Assembly: GCA_025964715.1 (NCBI GenBank)
Contig: JAOPYH010000342.1
Span: forward strand, 1 to 64,000
DNA length: 64,000 bases
Source: Streptosporangiaceae bacterium
GTDB taxonomy: Bacteria > Actinomycetota > Actinomycetes > Streptosporangiales > Streptosporangiaceae
Reading direction: 5' to 3'
The notes under the pieces were generated by a model. It did not search any database. It saw only the letters and a list, made by a program, of their open reading frames with translations, and was not told the origin of the DNA. Shown here in pieces: positions 25,154 through 35,100 of this stretch. Numbering within the stretch: the first letter of the stretch is position 1; each line of letters begins with the position of its first letter. The position numbers and the translations under genes are program-made.

Positions 25154-26167
25154 ATGAGGATCGGGCTGGCCGGAGCAGGGCGCATTGGGGTAAGCCACGC
25201 TGAGACCCTGAGCGGGCTTCCAGAGGTCGAGTCACTCGTGATCGCCGATGCCGATGGCCGCCGGGCACAGGGGCTCGCCACCGCCCTGGCCGGCCGGGCG
25301 CGTCCCGTCCGGGCGGTCGGGACCGTGGACGCACTGTTCGCCGGGGGCCTGGACGCGCTCGTCATCGCCGCGGCGACGGACGCGCACGCCTCCCTGGTGA
25401 GGCGCGCTGCCGCGGCGGGACTGCCGGTGTTCTGCGAGAAGCCCGTCGCACCGGACATCGCCGGCACCCTTGAGCTGATCGGTGCCGTACGGGCGGCCGG
25501 CATCCCGGTGCAGGTCGGCTTTCAGCGGCGATTCGACGCCGGCTATGTCGCCGCGCGGGACGCGGTCGCGAGCGGGCGGCTCGGCTGGCTGCACACCATC
25601 AGGTCCTGCACACTCGACCCCGCACCCCCGCCCAGGGACTTCGTCGCGGTCTCGGGTGGCATCTTCCGGGACTGCGCCGTGCACGACATCGACAGCGTCC
25701 ACTTCGTCACGGGACGCGGCGTGGTCGAGGTCATGGCACTGGGCGCCAACCGCGGCGACGAGATCTTCGAGCAGTGCGGTGACGTGGACACCGGGGCCGC
25801 CATGCTGACCATGGACGACGGCACCCTGGCGCTGATCTCGGTGACAAGGTACAACGGCGCCGGATACGACGTCCGGCTCGAGGTGCTCGGTTCCAAGGAC
25901 AGCGTCGTGGCCGGGCTGGACGACCGCACCCCGCTCGGGAGGGCGGAGGGGGGCGGCAACGGCCGCGTCTACGCCGGTTTCCAGGAACGCTTCGCGGACG
26001 CTTACGCCGCCGAGCTGCGTGCCTTCATCGACCTGGCCGCGGGGCGCATCGAGAGCCCCTGCACACCGGACGAGGCACTCCAGGCCCTGTACGTCGCGGA
26101 GGCATGCGAACGGTCGCGCCGCGACGGCCGGGCCGTCCGGCTCGACAGGGTACGGGCTGGTGGCTGA
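25154..26167 (+). CDS. Gfo/Idh/MocA family oxidoreductase (inositol 2-dehydrogenase-like)
   Basis: An NAD(P)-dependent sugar or cyclitol dehydrogenase of 337 residues. Start at ATG 25154 with GGAGG at 25145-25149; the open frame to 25013 is just the repeat-containing leader. Rossmann motif GAGRIGVSHAETL is at the N-terminus. CEKPVAPD near 96-103 carries the family's EKP, and the catalytic DCAVHDIDSVHF near 178-189 the D/H pair. This pattern is that of IolG-type enzymes. It precedes a sugar ABC importer, so the substrate is probably a polyol or sugar taken up by that system. Confidence 0.88.
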   Translation: MRIGLAGAGRIGVSHAETLSGLPEVESLVIADADGRRAQGLATALAGRARPVRAVGTVDALFAGGLDALVIAAATDAHASLVRRAAAAGLPVFCEKPVAPDIAGTLELIGAVRAAGIPVQVGFQRRFDAGYVAARDAVASGRLGWLHTIRSCTLDPAPPPRDFVAVSGGIFRDCAVHDIDSVHFVTGRGVVEVMALGANRGDEIFEQCGDVDTGAAMLTMDDGTLALISVTRYNGAGYDVRLEVLGSKDSVVAGLDDRTPLGRAEGGGNGRVYAGFQERFADAYAAELRAFIDLAAGRIESPCTPDEALQALYVAEACERSRRDGRAVRLDRVRAGG

Positions 26168-26366
26168 CCCCCGCCGGGGGCACCGGCACGTGTCCTAGGT
26201 ATGGCCGGTCGGTGAGCCGGGCTGGAACATCGCGTCGGCACTACAGATCGATTTGTCATGCATTCTCCTTGTGATGCCCTCCTGTAGGCGGTCATCATCA
26301 AGGGCCATCGGGGTGATCGACTGACGACCCCACGTCGGGGTTCCCCGCGCGACAAGGAGATGACCG

Positions 26367-27356
26367 ATGAAGCGATTCGGCACCGCGGGCCTGGCCGCCG
26401 TCGCCATGGCCGGTGTGCTCGCGCTCGGCGCGTGCAGCGGCTCGGGCGGAAAGAAGGCGGCCGACCAGGAGAGCAAGGCGGCGTCCGGCGGAGGTCCGAG
26501 GCTCAAGATCGCGATGGTGACGCACTCCGGTCAGGGCGACACCTTCTGGGACATCGTGCAGAAGGGCGCCAAGGCGGCCTCGGTCAAGGACAACGTGGAC
26601 TTCCTGTACTCGGCCGACCCTGAGGGCGGCAAGCAGGCGCAGCTCGTACAGGCGGCCATCGACCAGAAGGTCGACGGCATCATCGTGACCCTCGCCAAGC
26701 CCGAGGCGCTCAAGGACGTGCTCAAGAAGGCCGCCGACGCCAAGATCCCGGTCGTGACCATCAACTCGGGGGCCGACAAATCGTCGGCCTACGGGGCCCT
26801 CGTGCACTTCGGTCAGGACGAGAAGGTCGCCGGCGAGGCCGCCGGCCGGCAGTTCAACGCGCTCGGCGTGAAGAAGGTCGTCTGCGTCATCCATGAGCAG
26901 GGCAACGTGGGCCTGGAGGACCGCTGCGCGGGGGCGAAGAAGACCTTCAGCGGACAGCTGGAGAACCTGTTCGTGCAGGGCTCGAACATGCCGCAGGTCA
27001 AATCCTCCATCACCGCGAAGCTACAGGCGGCCAAGGACACCGACGGCATCCTGACGCTGGGTGCCCCGTTCGCCGCCACGGCCGTGGACTCGGTCAAGGA
27101 ATCGGGCAGCTCGGCCAAGGTCGCCACCTTCGATATGAACAAGCAGCTCATCGCAGGCCTGAAGGACGGGTCCATCCAGTTCGCCGTCGACCAGCAGCCG
27201 TACCTGCAGGGCTACGGCGCCGTCGACGAGTTGTGGCTCTACAAGCACAACGGCAACGTGGTCGGCGGCGGCAGGCCCGTGCTGACCGGCCCGGCGATCG
27301 TCACCAGGGACACGGCGGACTCCATCGGCCAGTTCGCGGATCGGGGAACCCGCTGA
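26367..27356 (+). CDS. Sugar ABC transporter substrate-binding lipoprotein (periplasmic-binding-protein type I)
   Basis: A 329-residue lipoprotein. Signal with lipobox LGAC (Cys at residue 23), a Gly/Ser/Lys-rich linker, then a ribose/inositol-type PBP1 domain: IAMVTHSGQGDTFWDIVQKG, DGIIVTLAKPEALKDVLKKA and VTINSG. ATG at 26367 follows AAGGAG at 26353-26358. It heads an operon with a permease and a single-domain ATPase. A G/C-rich inverted repeat (GGGCGCC...GGGCGGCGC) in the 58-base gap to the permease could attenuate downstream expression, giving more binding protein than channel. It probably serves the same carbon source as the Gfo/Idh/MocA enzyme 199 bases upstream. Confidence 0.92.
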   Translation: MKRFGTAGLAAVAMAGVLALGACSGSGGKKAADQESKAASGGGPRLKIAMVTHSGQGDTFWDIVQKGAKAASVKDNVDFLYSADPEGGKQAQLVQAAIDQKVDGIIVTLAKPEALKDVLKKAADAKIPVVTINSGADKSSAYGALVHFGQDEKVAGEAAGRQFNALGVKKVVCVIHEQGNVGLEDRCAGAKKTFSGQLENLFVQGSNMPQVKSSITAKLQAAKDTDGILTLGAPFAATAVDSVKESGSSAKVATFDMNKQLIAGLKDGSIQFAVDQQPYLQGYGAVDELWLYKHNGNVVGGGRPVLTGPAIVTRDTADSIGQFADRGTR

Positions 27357-27414
27357 CCCCGGGGGGCGCCCAGCCCGGGCGGCGCGTTCTCGACCGGCGA
27401 AGGAGTCAACTCCC

Positions 27415-28461
27415 GTGAACCAGACCATCCCGCGGCCCGCGCGGGGGGACGAGCGCGTCGCGGTCAGGTCCCCACTTCGCCGGCTGCTCGGGCGGCCCGA
27501 GATCGGTGCGCTCATCGGTGCGCTGGCGCTGTTCGTCTTCTTCGCCGTGACCGCGGAGACGTTCCTGCGGGCCGGTGCCTTGTCGACGGTGCTGTACGCC
27601 AGCTCCACCTTTGGGATCATGGCGGTGTCGGTCTCGCTGCTGATGATCGGCGGTGAGTTCGACCTGTCGGCCGGCGTCATGGTCACCACGTCGGCGCTCG
27701 TGGCCTCGATGTGCAGCTATCAGTTCAGCCTGAACGTCTGGGCCGGTGTAGCGATCTCCCTCGTCGTCACGCTCGCACTCGGGTTCCTGAACGGCGTGCT
27801 GTACGTGAAGACCGGCCTGCCGAGCTTCATCATCACGCTGGGCACGTTCTTCATGCTGGCCGGGGCGAACCTCGGCGTCACCAAGGCCGTAAGCGGCAAT
27901 GTGGCCACCCCGTCGATCTCGGACATGGCCGGGTTCCAGGCCGCCAAGCGGGTGTTCGCCTCCGACCTGACGGTCTTCGGCGTGCAGGTCAAGATCACGG
28001 TGGTGTGGTGGCTGCTCATGGTGGCGGTGGCGACCTGGCTGCTGCTCCGGACCCGGGCCGGCAACTGGATCTTCGCTGTGGGCGGTGCGGCCGGCAGCGC
28101 CCGTGCCGTGGGCGTGCCCGTTACCAGGACCAGGATCGGGCTCTTCATGGGCGTGGCCTTCACCGCCTGGTTCTCCGGCATGCACCTGCTCTTCGCCTTC
28201 GACTCCGTACAGTCCGGCGAGGGCGTGGGCAACGAGTTCTTCTACATCATCTGCGCCGTGATCGGCGGCTGCCTGCTCACCGGCGGCTACGGCTCGGCGG
28301 TCGGCGCGGCCATCGGGGCGTTCATCTTCGGCATGACGAACAAGGGGATCATCTACGCCGAGTGGAACCCGGACTGGTTCAAGTTCTTCCTCGGCGGCAT
28401 GCTGTTGATCGCCACTGTGGTGAATCTGGTGGTCCTGCGACGCGGGGAGCTGGCGGAGTGA
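27415..28461 (+). CDS. Sugar ABC transporter permease (RbsC/FrcC-like)
   Basis: A 348-residue inner-membrane permease of the CUT2 family with about ten hydrophobic segments. Characteristic motifs are [20 protein letters not shown] near 75-94 and the C-terminal [20 protein letters not shown] near 283. GTG at 27415 follows GAAGGAG at 27399-27405. The stop overlaps the ATPase start by GTGA. One permease gene implies a homodimeric channel. Confidence 0.93.
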   Translation: MNQTIPRPARGDERVAVRSPLRRLLGRPEIGALIGALALFVFFAVTAETFLRAGALSTVLYASSTFGIMAVSVSLLMIGGEFDLSAGVMVTTSALVASMCSYQFSLNVWAGVAISLVVTLALGFLNGVLYVKTGLPSFIITLGTFFMLAGANLGVTKAVSGNVATPSISDMAGFQAAKRVFASDLTVFGVQVKITVVWWLLMVAVATWLLLRTRAGNWIFAVGGAAGSARAVGVPVTRTRIGLFMGVAFTAWFSGMHLLFAFDSVQSGEGVGNEFFYIICAVIGGCLLTGGYGSAVGAAIGAFIFGMTNKGIIYAEWNPDWFKFFLGGMLLIATVVNLVVLRRGELAE

Positions 28462-29294
28462 GCGACAAGCAAGCCCCATTGGTACGGCTGACCGACGTCG
28501 GCAAGAACTACGGCAGGGTCATCGCGCTGCACGACGTCTCGCTGGAGGTCTCCGCGGGCGAGGTCGTGTGCGTGCTCGGCGACAACGGAGCCGGCAAATC
28601 GACCCTGATCAAGATCGTGTCGGGTCTGCACCGCCATGACTCCGGGACCTACGAGGTGAGTGGCGAGCAGGTGTCGCTCGGCTCGCCCCGGGACGCCCTG
28701 GACCGGGGGATCGCCACGGTCTACCAGGACCTCGCGGTCGTGCCGCTCCTGCCGGTGTGGCGCAACTTCTTCCTGGGATCGGAGAAGCGCAAGGGGGTCG
28801 GACGGCTGGACATGGACTTCATGCGGCGCGTCACCAAGTCCGAGCTGCTGGAGATGGGCATCGACCTGCGCGACGTCGACCAGCCCATCGGCACCTTGTC
28901 CGGTGGCGAGCGGCAGTGCGTGGCCATCGCACGGGCCGTCTACTTCGGTGCCAAGGTGCTGATCCTGGACGAGCCGACCGCCGCGCTCGGCGTCAAGCAG
29001 GCGGGCGTGGTGCTGCGCTATATCGTGCGGGCCCGCGAGCGCGGCCTCGGCGTCATCTTCGTCACCCACAATCCGCACCACGCCTACCCGGTGGGGGACC
29101 GGTTCCTCCTCCTCAAGCGCGGGCGTGGCATCGGCTACCACCGCAAGGGAGAGGTCACCCGCGAGGAGCTGACCGCGCTGATGGCCGGCGGCGCGGAACT
29201 CGAGCAGCTCGCACACGAACTGGAGGACGTCGAGTCCGGAGCGTCGCGGGAGCTCTCCGCCGAGGCCAGGCGGCTCGGTCTCACCGACGGCTGA
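28458..29294 (+). CDS. Sugar ABC transporter ATP-binding protein, single-domain (FrcA-like)
   Basis: A 278-residue ATPase starting at the GTG in the GTGA overlap with the permease gene. Walker [10 protein letters not shown] is near 40, signature [14 protein letters not shown] near 144, Walker [14 protein letters not shown] near 167 and H-loop VTHNPHH. CUT2 sugar importers usually have an ATPase with two fused domains (RbsA). Here there is one domain, as in FrcA, so it should act as a homodimer. The C-terminal 45 residues ([17 protein letters not shown]) are a charged helical tail. A strong terminator follows, ending the operon. Confidence 0.93.
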   Translation: MSDKQAPLVRLTDVGKNYGRVIALHDVSLEVSAGEVVCVLGDNGAGKSTLIKIVSGLHRHDSGTYEVSGEQVSLGSPRDALDRGIATVYQDLAVVPLLPVWRNFFLGSEKRKGVGRLDMDFMRRVTKSELLEMGIDLRDVDQPIGTLSGGERQCVAIARAVYFGAKVLILDEPTAALGVKQAGVVLRYIVRARERGLGVIFVTHNPHHAYPVGDRFLLLKRGRGIGYHRKGEVTREELTALMAGGAELEQLAHELEDVESGASRELSAEARRLGLTDG

Positions 29295-29345
29295 GCCGCT
29301 CGCCGCCGCGGCCGCGCTCCCGTTCGTACGGGCCCGGCCCTGACG

Positions 29346-29385
29346 GGTGTGTTCGGTGGCCCCTGGGCGGGCCACCGAACACACC
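29346..29385 (+). terminator. Strong hairpin terminator of the sugar ABC operon
   Basis: A perfect 17-bp stem, GGTGTGTTCGGTGGCCC (29346-29362) with GGGCCACCGAACACACC (29369-29385), and a six-base loop CTGGGC. It is about 50 bases after the ATPase stop and is followed by CGCTCATGG without a T run. This is the tightest hairpin in the window. Confidence 0.92.
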
Positions 29386-29390
29386 GCTCA

Positions 29391-29653
29391 TGGCACCTCC
29401 GTCGGTACGCCGAGAACTACTTCACGTCCACGAACCCGTCCTCGGCCTTCGTCGGCCAGGTGCTCGTACAGCGGACCGCCCCGGGGTCCGCTACCCGCTG
29501 CGGAACCGCGAGCTCACGCCCATCCGCCCGGACGGCACCGCCGAGCACCGGGTCGTCGGACCGGAGGAGTTCGCCGACATGCTGGCGACCACCTTCGGCA
29601 TCGTCCTCGAGCCCGAGGAGACCGCACTGGCCCTGCGCGCGACCGCCGGCTGA
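29391..29653 (+). pseudogene. C-terminal remnant of an arylamine N-acetyltransferase-like gene
   Basis: Two frames carry adjacent pieces that look like the C-terminal domain of NAT enzymes. WHLRRYAENYFTSTNPSSAF, then VGQVLVQRT, lies in one frame (about 29391-29475). RYPLRNRELTPIRPDGTAEH, then RVVGPEEFADMLATTFGIVL, lies in another, ending at the TGA at 29651-29653. The N-terminal domain with the catalytic Cys is absent, and the joint near 29480 needs a frameshift. The remnant starts right after the terminator hairpin. The family call rests on the FTST-P-S-F and PDG-x-R patterns. Confidence 0.65.
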
Positions 29654-29696
29654 CGTGGGGCCCCCTCCTGCGGTGATCGGATGCGTTCACGGTCCT

Positions 29697-30173
29697 TCAG
29701 CCGATGAACTCACCGGTCGCGTTGCCATGCTGGTCCAGGATGTGGGTGGGCTCGATCTCGATGATGAGGCCGGGGAGGGAAGGGATCGGGGTACGTCCGG
29801 CGACCGGGCGGAGGGCCGCGACCAGGTCGGGGAGGGCCGAGTCAGGCACGCTGATTTCGAGCATGATGTCGTCGACCCGCTCGGCCGAGAGCCTGTCGGC
29901 GGGACGGAACCCGACCGCGGCGCTGTCGCCCCTGACCAGCAGGCCCTGGCCGTACGGCAGGCGGCTCCTCAGGCCCTCGGCGATGCGCTCGGCGGGGAGG
30001 GCACCGAACCGCAGTGTCGTTCCTTCCGTACCGAGGTCCCAGGTGGCAAGGCTCGCGAACAGCTCGCCGCTGCTGGAACCGTACTGCTCGGCACCGGCCT
30101 GGACGGCCGCCGCGTTCGCCCGCGCCGGCCACCCGATCACCGAGGAGCGCGTGTTCCTGCGCTGGCCATGCAC
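29697..30173 (-). CDS. Hypothetical protein or gene remnant of unknown family
   Basis: The minus-strand frame from about GTG 30173 to the stop at 29697 has natural composition: LFASLATWDLGTEGTTLRFG, then DDIMLEISVPDSALPDLVAA and SLPGLIIEIEPTHILDQHGN. No signal peptide or membrane helix. I do not recognise a family. The frame is open upstream to 30473, but that part looks like an out-of-frame reading of the broken WXG-type gene. It may be the 3' part of a longer gene whose start was lost, or an immunity or accessory gene of the EspC/WXG cluster upstream. Start uncertain. Confidence 0.45.
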   Translation of the reverse strand: MHGQRRNTRSSVIGWPARANAAAVQAGAEQYGSSSGELFASLATWDLGTEGTTLRFGALPAERIAEGLRSRLPYGQGLLVRGDSAAVGFRPADRLSAERVDDIMLEISVPDSALPDLVAALRPVAGRTPIPSLPGLIIEIEPTHILDQHGNATGEFIG

Positions 30174-30283
30174 GGACGGCAGGGATACCTCGATGGAGTA
30201 GCCTCCGGGATCTTGTCGTTTTCGGGCATCGGCAGGTATCGCAGAGCCCTTGGAGGCTTCGGAGTGGCGCAGATCAGAGAGCT

Positions 30284-30580
30284 CTACCTGACCGCGGCCG
30301 CGTCGGCGGTGAAACTGCTCGCCGCCCTGCAGGTAGCCGCCGCATGGCATGAGCCGAGCGCGTTGCCGAAGCTCAGCGTCCAGGGTCTCGCCGGCCATCT
30401 GGCCGGGCAGATCTTCTCGACCCATTCGGCTGGGTTCACCCCGCATATCTTGTCGATCGCCCACATCAGCCAATGGCCGGGACTGGTAAAGTCGGTGAGA
30501 GACAGCGACACGTCTACCGCCTTTGGCATCGGCTCCGAAGGCGCTGGAGGGACCAGCTTGAGGGCGGGCGATTCGGCCAT
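30284..30580 (-). pseudogene. Truncated WXG-fold secreted protein (polymorphic-toxin-type N-terminus)
   Basis: ATG at 30580 with GGAG eight bases upstream begins MAESPALKLVPPAPSEPMPK, followed by LTDFTSPGHWLMWAIDKICGV and NPAEWVEKI. This resembles the N-terminus of large actinobacterial proteins with WXG100-like domains, secreted by type VII systems and often ending in toxin domains. After residue about 55 the sequence becomes erratic (ARWPARPWTLSF), and a stop ends it at residue 98 without the expected W-x-G. I read it as frameshifted and truncated. It follows the EspC-like gene in the same orientation, as in intact operons. Confidence 0.6.
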
Positions 30581-30629
30581 TGATAGCTCTCCAGACGATT
30601 GTCGGCGACCGTGATCCGTTTACCCAGCG

Positions 30630-30941
30630 TTATTTCGGATAGGTTTGGTCGATCTTTTCGGCGTTCTTCCTTTCCGTGTGCCGGTATACGTTCGCGCAGT
30701 TGTGCAGTTCTGACCCCGATGCGGAACTCAGGCTGTCCAGCTGTCCGACGTTCTTCTGCACGGCGTCGGCGAGCCGGAGAACTCCCAGAGAGTAGACGAA
30801 TCCAAGTAGATGCCCCCGGGTGCCTTCGACGATCTTCGTGTGCGTCTCGATATAGGTTTTAGCCTTTTTTGCATCGCCGGACAGGGTGTTCAGGGACTGA
30901 CTGAACGCGTCCAGAGCCCCGGGGGTGACCCGAAATGACAT
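30630..30941 (-). CDS. EspC-like type VII secretion target (103 aa)
   Basis: A 103-residue helical-hairpin protein resembling the ESX EspC family: SFRVTPGALDAFSQSLNTLS, then an amphipathic helix, a GFVYSLGVLRLADAVQKNV central part and a second helix ending LHNCANVYRHTERKNAEKID. ATG at 30941 is preceded by GAAAGG at suitable spacing. Such small proteins pair with the WXG-domain protein encoded just downstream to form the secreted complex. No ESX core gene (EccC, EccD) is in the window, so any secretion machinery is elsewhere. Base composition here is AT-richer than in neighbouring genes. Confidence 0.75.
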   Translation of the reverse strand: MSFRVTPGALDAFSQSLNTLSGDAKKAKTYIETHTKIVEGTRGHLLGFVYSLGVLRLADAVQKNVGQLDSLSSASGSELHNCANVYRHTERKNAEKIDQTYPK

Positions 30942-31060
30942 CTCAAAGCCTTTCTGTTAGCGATCTCGGCCGAGTTGATGAATTCCAGCTTGCGCCCCTC
31001 TTGGTGACCTGGAAGGATCTGACTGGCCGCCCATAGCTGCGACAAGAGGATTGAGGGAAA

Positions 31061-31312
31061 ATGGATATACGCTTCCGCCTGCTTGTGGTGGGAATCATGG
31101 CTCTCGCTATGGGCGCGGTCCTCGCGCTGGTTTCGCTGTTCATTCTCAACTATCCCGGGATGGCGGGCGGCACGGCGCTAATCGCAGGCGGTGCGCTCTT
31201 CATCCGCGGGAGGCGATACGAGGGTCGTCGTATGGCCGGTCATGTGGTCGCGGCATTGCTCATCATCGCTCTCGCGCTGTCTCTGCTCCAGTTCCTTCCC
31301 CAGCGCGGCTGA
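31061..31312 (+). CDS. Small two-helix membrane protein, unknown function (83 aa)
   Basis: An 83-residue protein with ATG at 31061; GAGGG at 31053-31057 and AGAGGA at 31045-31050 precede it. Helices: LLVVGIMALAMGAVLALVSL with FILNY, a Gly-rich middle (GMAGGTALIAGGALFI), then a basic loop RGRRYEGRR and a C-terminal helix VVAALLIIALALSLLQFL. It is divergent from the EspC-like gene with a 119-base shared upstream region. Not recognised; it could be an accessory or immunity membrane protein of that cluster. Confidence 0.65.
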   Translation: MDIRFRLLVVGIMALAMGAVLALVSLFILNYPGMAGGTALIAGGALFIRGRRYEGRRMAGHVVAALLIIALALSLLQFLPQRG

Positions 31313-32115
31313 GCTGTGGAACCGGAGGTCACCCGGTAGACCGTAGGCTTTTTCGGCGAAATGAGGTCACGCTCGGATCATCATCTCTAGGTCACATGCG
31401 CCAGGTGTGTTGATCGCGCGAAGAACGCAAGAACTATAGAGGAATCCGGCCGGATATGTCCATAGTTCGCTGACCTAAGTAGGCGGATAGGCAATACGGT
31501 CCCGGATAATGCAGATGCCGCGGACCCCGCAGCCCGCCGTGGCCGACTACTGTGATGCGCGCGAGCTCACGGTCCCCCGAGGAGCCTCGACCTGAACACC
31601 CACGAACTCGGCATGATCGACCAGCGGTTGGGGGACCTCGATGACCGTCGAGGAACACATCCAGGCTCTCCGTGAGCTGATCGCCCGTGACCAGGAGGAC
31701 ATCATCGCGGGTTGACAGGCCAAGGCCGACGCCGCCGACAATGAGTCCGACCGGGTCTGGTACCAACGCCAGGCCGACCGGATGAGAGCGATCCCTTATC
31801 CGTGGGAGAGGGAGCCGCCTGTCAATCCAGCCGTTTGTCGGCTGCGCCGCGCTGGCAGGACGGCTTCGTCAGGGGCCGCCCTGCCACGCATCGCCTTTCT
31901 CACCAGATCATGGCGGGGTGGGCGCCGGTAGGGGATCAGTGCCGCCCATGTAGGCCACGGGCGGACTGAGTCTCCGCTTCGGACAGTTCGCATGCGCTGA
32001 AGGGTCGTGAGGATCAATCCATGGGTCTTCACGTTCCATGGCTCCTTCTGACCCTGGGGTTCGCGGAAACCTGCAATCTTCGATCGGCGCCGGGGAGCCG
32101 TGGCGCCCTGCCGGA
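31313..32115. other. 800-base region of decayed, largely non-coding DNA
   Basis: Apart from one interrupted small ORF at 31641, I see no protein-like frame. Composition is uneven, with AT-rich patches (for example near 31340-31500) unlike the neighbouring genes. The region joins the broken WXG/EspC cluster to the end of the SMC operon. No terminal inverted repeats, att sites or transposase remnants were found. A likely history is insertion and loss of accessory genes. Confidence 0.5.
31641..31931 (+). pseudogene. Small charged protein gene interrupted by a stop codon
   Basis: ATG at 31641 after GGGGGA opens MTVEEHIQALRELIARDQED, then meets TGA at 31713. In the same frame translation would continue AKADAADNESDRVWYQRQAD, RMRAIPYPWE, which keeps the same charged, helical character. 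The continuity across the stop suggests a nonsense mutation in a short coiled-coil protein, perhaps linked to a regulator or mobile element. The natural end is not clear; the frame closes at 31931. Confidence 0.4.
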
Positions 32116-35100
32116 TCACCCGGCCGGGACCTCGGGGCGGGTGTCGCTGATCCATTTCGCCAGCATGCGGACGCGCTCGGTGTGCTCGTCGTGACCGATG
32201 ACGACCGGTGGCTCGTTGTAGGGCATGGTGTCCGAGGACCGGCGCAGCTTGACGTACTGCCCGCACGCGTCGATGGCGTACGGCTCCATGTCGTCCTGGA
32301 GCGCGCCGATCACGGTGATGCCGTGGGTCTCGCCGATCTGGCGGAACAGCGCGACTGCCTCCCTCCGGTGCTCCTTGCCGAGGTTGCGGCCGAGCTCGTC
32401 GAGGACCAGGACCAGCCGGTTGCCGGCCGCCCCTGCGCGCGAGCCTCCCGAGGTCGCCAGCGCCGCGGCGCAGACCAGCTTGACGGCCTTCTCGTCCATG
32501 AGGGCCGTGTTGGCACGCCGGTTGTACGGGACGTAGCGCTGGCCTTCGGAGCGGCGCCACTTCGGGACCACGCGCCAGCGCCACTCCTGCTCAGGGTCCG
32601 CCGGCGGCTCGGGGGTGGGGAAGTCCAGCGTCGCGCCGTAACCCCCGTACGCCAGATCGAGCCGCTCGAACTCCTCGGCGACCCGTTGCAACCGGGAGCG
32701 GATCGCCGCGACGAGCGTGGAGCGGTGGGCGGAGGCGGCCTCCGCCGCCTCCGAGGCCCCCTTCTCCGCCGTCTCCAGGTCCGCGCGCCGCGAGCCCTGC
32801 TGGATCTCGATCTGGCGGCGCTGGTGCCCCTCGTAGTCCTCCTGCTGGCGCAGGTAGCCGCGCAGGGCCTGCATCAGCCGCGGGAACGTGGCGAGCTCGC
32901 GCTCACCGCGCCGCCCCGGTCCGTCGGCGCGCTGGGCGAGCAGGAATCGGATCTCCTCCGGCATGTCCTCGTCGCCGGTGCCGTCGGGGAACACGTGCCC
33001 GAGCCCGTCCGTGAGGTGCCGGTCCGCTGAATGCCACCACTCCTCAGGGGTCCACGACCGCTCGTCGGAGTCGAGCGCGAGCAGCCACTCGGCCGCGCCG
33101 TCGCGGGAACCGCCCCACTCCTCCTGGAGCCGGTCGAGGCCCAGGGCCGCGCGCCGATCGGCGAGCTCGGCGACCTGCTCGAGGGCCTTGACCCGGGTGC
33201 GTTCGTGAGTGTCGCGGCGGCCACGGAGCCGGTCGAGCTCCAGCGCCCCGGTGTCGGCCTTGGCCTGCAGCCGCCGGACGCTCTGCTCCGCCGCGGCCAG
33301 CTTGGGGCCCAGCATGGCCTCGGTGGTGGCGAGGCCTTCCAGGTGCTCGCGCAGGCCGGTCGCCCGTTCCCGCAGGACGCGCAGCCGTTCGCCGGCCCGC
33401 GCGGCGTCGAGCCGCCGGTCGGCCTGGGCCACCTCGGCCGCGGCCTCCAAGGTCCGCTCGCGGGCCCGTTCGAGCGCCTCGCCGGCGTCCCGCAGCGTGG
33501 CCTCGGTGCCGCGCACCCGCGCGACCCGGCCCGTCACCGGTGCGGGGAAGCCGCCGATGACCACGACTCCGATTCCGTCTTCACCCTCCAGCGCCCTGAA
33601 CAACCGGTCGAGCGCCAGCCGGCTCCCGACCCCCTCCGGCAGTCCGCCCTCCCCGCCGTGATCTTGCAGATCTGCGCCGTCCGTAGGAACGATCATGGAA
33701 CCGGGAAGGCCGCGCAGCGCCGCCACGGCCGGCTCCACGTCCTCCGCACCCACGACCACGGCCTCCCGATAGGGCCACAGTGCGGTCTCCCACCGGTCGC
33801 GCACCGCTTCGCCGAGCTCCACGGCGTCGAGCAGGCCCACCCCGGAAAGGCCTGCCGCGGCCAGCGCCCGGATCTGGTCCGGAGCGCTGCTCTCTCCCGC
33901 CTCGGCCGCGGCCAGGTCACGCTCGGCCTGCGCGACCCGCCCCTTGGCCTGGCCGAGCGCCTGCTGCGCCTCGTCCCGCCGGTCCGAAGCGACCGCCCGC
34001 TCCTCCTCGGCGGTGGCCACGTCCCGGCCGTCGGCGTCCCGCCGGCGGTCCTCCAGCGAGGTCACCTGGCGGCGCAGCTCCTCGAGGCGGTTGCGGGCGA
34101 CGGCCTTGTCGGCCCCGATCTGTTCCGTCTGACCCTTGAGCTCGGCCAGCGTGGTGGCCGCCTCGGTGAGCCGGGCGTCCAGCGCTCCGCCGGTCAGCTG
34201 CTCCATCTCCCCGTCGACGACCTTGATCGCGGCGGCGGTGTCCGCGTTCTCCTCCCGCAGCCGTGCCTGGTCGGCGGCGTACGCGCGGTCGCGCTCGGCG
34301 GCGTCGACCAGCAGTCGGGCGTGCCGCGTGCGCCAGCAGCGCAGCGCGGCGTCGACGTCCGCGCGGGCCCGGTCGCGCCGGTCGAACGTGGTCAGCAGCG
34401 AGCGTGCCTCGGCCTCCCACTCGGCGAGCCGTTCGACCGCCTCCGCGGCCTTGGCGAGCTCGCGGTGCTCCTCGCCGCGGGCCTTACGCTCGGCCTCCAG
34501 CTCCCCGTCGAGCCCGGTCAGCGCGGCGATCGCGCTGAAGATCCGCTCGGGGCTGATCTCGTTCAACGGCTGTGACAGCAGGTTGGTGGCGACCTTGGTC
34601 CGTACCGACGTGGAGAGGAAGGACACGCACCGGACCCGGCCGCCGTACAGGACACGCCCGAGGTCCTTGGCCACCAGGTCGCGGCGGCCCGCCGAACGGG
34701 GGAGTGCACCCCACAGCCGGTCCGCCATGGCGACCCGCTCCGCCTCGGAGGGGGCCGAGGCGAGATGGACCCCCTCCCGCCAGCGGATCTCCAGATGCGG
34801 CGCGTCCACGTTGACCCGCAGCCAGACGGTCAGCGCGCTGTCCTCGAGCCGATCCGGGTCGGCGAAGACGCCGACGATGTAACCGTGGTCGGCGCTGGCC
34901 CACCTGCTGTCGCCCTGGGCCGCCAGCTCGGCGTTGAACAGCAACTCGGCCACGGCACGGGCGCCGGAGGCGAACCGCCATTGCTCGTCGCCGAGCAGCG
35001 CGGTGATCGCGGCGATGAAGGACGACTTGCCCGCCCCGTTGGAGTCCTTCGGCCCCTGGCCGGCCACGACGATCAACGTGCCCGGCACGGTCGGCACCGG

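Noticed and set aside
33031-34575. 514-codon plus-strand frame inside the SMC gene
   Set aside because: The opposite frame has Walker motifs and coiled-coil sequence; this one is a Pro/Leu/Arg-rich shadow.
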